DNA from: an uncultured Methanobrevibacter sp.
GTDB lineage: Archaea > Methanobacteriota > Methanobacteria > Methanobacteriales > Methanobacteriaceae
Assembly: GCA_905235495.1 (NCBI GenBank)
Contig: CAJOMK010000069.1
Location: 1-6,941, forward strand
Reading direction: 5' to 3'
Length of the DNA: 6,941 nucleotides
A program made the position numbers and the translations under genes. The notes beneath the pieces were generated by a model. The model saw nothing but the letters and a program-made list of their open reading frames with translations, was not told the origin of the DNA and ran no database searches. Below, piece by piece: positions 5,823 through 6,941 of this stretch (its first letter is position 1; each line of letters starts with the position of its first letter).

Positions 5823-6341
5823 TTAATTGTTTAATTTTTCATTGAGATTTTTTATCTCTTCAGTTAAGTCTTTATTTATCTCTTTTAATTCATTTACTTC
5901 TTTTTTAAGAGATTCAACATCATTGTCTATTTTAAATACTTTAGAATGAACTTCACTAAGATTTTTCTTGTTGAAACTTAAATCCTCTTTTAAAAGTTCT
6001 ATGTTGTCATCGTTTTCAGTGATGTTGAAGTCTTCGTTCATCAATATTGTTCTTGCAAAATAGGATGCTATAGCACCAGTAATTGTACTGAAGATCAATA
6101 CTCCGATAATTAAGATGATTAATCCTATGATTTTTCCAGGACCAGATTGTGGCAGGATATCACCATAACCTACTGTTGTTATGGTGGAAAGCACAAACCA
6201 TAAACTGTCAAATAAGCTGTTTATGCTTGGATCAAAGAGATATAATCCAAGAGTTGAAGCAAGTACAACCAAAAGAGTTATACCAAAAACCTCATCCAAA
6301 TGGGTCTTTTTCAAGAAAACATCGATTGTTTCAAAGAATTG
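5823..6341 (-). pseudogene. Pore domain and coiled-coil tail of a broken voltage-gated K+ channel
   Basis: This is the 3' part of a six-helix potassium channel gene, in the same frame as the preceding voltage-sensor segment but separated from it by TAA (6342-6344). It starts QFFETIDVF, the S4-S5 linker, then S5 (GITLLVVLASTLGLYLF), the pore helix and the canonical K+ selectivity filter TTVGYGD, and S6 (GLIILIIGVLIFSTITGAIA). After SYFARTIL comes a charged tail whose last 50 or so residues carry Leu/Ile/Val heptads (VESLKKEVNELKEINKDL), a likely parallel coiled coil for tetramer assembly. A TTG at 6312-6314 could formally begin a 163-residue two-helix pore-only protein, but it has no SD and lies mid-linker, so it is not a convincing start. 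All channel residues look normal, so the lesion is recent or artefactual. Confidence 0.85.
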
Positions 6342-6569
6342 TTAAAAGAGAGCAATTACCTTAATGAATTTCAATACTCTAAAGAGTCTTAAGAAACGAA
6401 CATAATTGAAGACAAAAGGCAACATTATCAAATCAAATGGTATTACGGCTATCAGTTCTGTCCAGTTCTTTAAGAAAAAGTGCTTTTTATTGTCTGAATC
6501 CATTAGTCTTGTTATGAATTCAAAAATCAAAATAAAACATACAACGGTATCAAAGACAACTATTCTGTA
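6342..6569 (-). pseudogene. Voltage-sensor segment (S2-S4) of the broken K+ channel gene
   Basis: The segment reads YRIVVFDTVVCFILIFEFIT (the end of the S1-S2 loop and S2), then NWTELIAVIPFDLIMLPF (S3, with its typical Asp) and VRFLRLFRVLKFIKVIALF. The last is a textbook S4 voltage sensor with Arg/Lys at every third place (R-x-x-R-x-x-R-x-x-K-x-x-K). It ends at TAA (6342-6344), directly before the S4-S5 linker in the same frame. A TTG at 6528-6530 is not a credible start, because it lies inside S2 and the frame is open upstream to about 6581 with channel-like sequence. The upstream part continues in another frame at 6560-6679. Confidence 0.82.
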
Positions 6570-6679
6570 ATATAAACTCTCTCAACATCTGAAATCAATG
6601 TCAGTGTTATCAAGATTAACTCAATTATAATCAGCACGGATAAAAAGAAATTAAACTTGTTGTTATAATAAATGTTCAT
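6560..6679 (-). pseudogene. N-terminal (S1) segment of the broken K+ channel gene
   Basis: This is the true start of the channel gene. The ATG at 6679 has an AGAGG SD (6686-6690) 6 nt upstream. The 39-codon frame encodes a short polar N-terminus (MNIYYNNK), the hydrophobic S1 helix (FFLSVLIIIELILITLTLIS), then DVERVY before it goes out of frame and hits TAG at 6560-6562. Shifting frame at TTTATATTAC (around 6570) gives DVERVY-YRIVVFDTVV and joins it smoothly to the S2-S4 segment. With the frameshift and the TAA repaired, the product would be about 284 residues, a normal size for an archaeal six-helix voltage-gated K+ channel. As it stands, only S1 would be made. Confidence 0.75.
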
Positions 6680-6741
6680 AATTTGCCTCTGATATTTTGT
6701 ATTTGAAAAAGTTTTTTGATAATTAAACTTATTATTTTATT

Positions 6742-6750
6742 TATTATAAA
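6742..6750 (-). promoter_or_regulatory. Possible TATA box of the K+ channel gene
   Basis: TTTATAATA on the minus strand, about 65-70 bp before the ATG at 6679, predicting a leader of about 40 nt. The region is so AT-rich that the exact element is uncertain. Confidence 0.3.
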
Positions 6751-6794
6751 TTTATTTAAAAATTTTAAAAAAGAGAGCGATTAAAGAGAGATAT

Positions 6795-6814
6795 ATTTTC
6801 TATTATTTTCTATT
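6795..6814. repeat. Tandem 10-bp repeat, two copies
   Basis: ATTTTCTATT occurs twice head to tail between the end of the right-edge gene and the channel gene. It is probably simple AT-rich slippage sequence. Confidence 0.5.
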
Positions 6815-6830
6815 AAAAAAAGAATAAAAA
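6814..6830 (-). terminator. T-run terminator of the right-edge gene
   Basis: On the minus strand, TTTTTATTCTTTTTTTA begins 5 nt after the TAA at 6836-6838. There is no hairpin, but consecutive U-runs are sufficient termination signals in archaea. Confidence 0.45.
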
Positions 6831-6835
6831 GATTA

Positions 6836-6941
6836 TTATCTGTAATCCTTTACTGAATTTATAAGATTATCCATATTGGAGAATAATTCTTTTAAATCTT
6901 CATCTGACTGTTTTTCATCGTCATCATGAATAATAAGCTCT
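6836..6941 (-). CDS. C-terminal end of an unidentified protein gene, cut by the window edge
   Basis: The last 34 codons of a minus-strand gene enter from the right edge, ending in TAA at 6836-6838. The visible tail is acidic and probably helical (HDDDEKQSDEDLKELF, then MDNLINSVKDYR). No domain can be recognised. The other two minus-strand frames either stop within about 20 codons or lack protein-like composition, and T-runs follow the stop, so a real gene end is likely. Its product cannot be named from this fragment. Confidence 0.6.
   Translation of the reverse strand, partial: ELIIHDDDEKQSDEDLKELFSNMDNLINSVKDYR

Noticed and set aside
6342..6344. Recoding of the in-frame stop (readthrough or non-standard amino acid)
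   Set aside because: The stop is TAA, not TAG or TGA, and there is no adjacent structure suggesting pyrrolysine or selenocysteine insertion. A mutation or error is simpler, particularly with a second lesion in the gene.
6149..6364. Plus-strand 71-codon open frame
   Set aside because: It is antisense to the channel pore domain and encodes no recognisable protein; it is a shadow.
6344..6783. Similar 15-mers AAAAGAGAGCAATTA (6344-6358) and AAAAGAGAGCGATTA (6769-6783)
   Set aside because: One copy is simply the end of S4 coding sequence and the other lies in AT-rich intergenic DNA; with one mismatch and low complexity this is likely chance.

Overview
The window looks like chromosomal DNA of a methanogenic archaeon close to Methanobrevibacter. 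The basis is very AT-rich intergenic DNA, TATA-like promoter elements with AGGTGAT-type Shine-Dalgarno (SD) sites, a secreted Asn/Thr-rich adhesin-like protein of the type abundant in Methanobrevibacter, and a bacterial-type UvrB typical of mesophilic methanogens. The genus is inferred from protein character, not from a database search.

Layout: (i) 1-2172, minus strand: a large adhesin-like protein gene with a clean signal peptide and SD, broken at two places. A 65-bp insertion at about 1386-1479 carries a 29-bp direct repeat around a 36-bp foreign-looking core, and a frameshift lies between 875 and 890. The third segment runs off the left edge. (ii) 2173-2553: a 381-bp divergent promoter region with two perfect palindromes (18 and 16 bp). 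(iii) 2554-4518, plus: intact uvrB with a TTG start. (iv) 4519-4682: convergent gap with short GATAAAA repeats and a strong hairpin terminator. (v) 4683-5159, minus: intact four-repeat TPR protein. (vi) 5290-5646, minus: intact 118-residue protein that I do not recognise. (vii) 5823-6679, minus: a six-helix voltage-gated K+ channel gene with a frameshift (6563-6581) and an in-frame TAA (6342-6344). Voltage sensor, selectivity filter and C-terminal coiled coil are all still recognisable. (viii) 6836-6941, minus: the last 34 codons of another gene entering from the right edge.

The genes do not form an obvious pathway. uvrB is alone on the plus strand and each minus-strand gene has its own TATA-like element, so most are probably single-gene transcripts. 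The main theme is contrast: two cell-envelope genes each carry two disrupting lesions, while the DNA-repair gene and the two small soluble proteins are intact. The broken genes may be true pseudogenes, phase-variable (the 65-bp insertion would restore the frame exactly if it recombined out), or partly artefacts of assembly; the sequence alone cannot decide. I found no CRISPR array, tRNA, rRNA, transposase or recognisable defence system.
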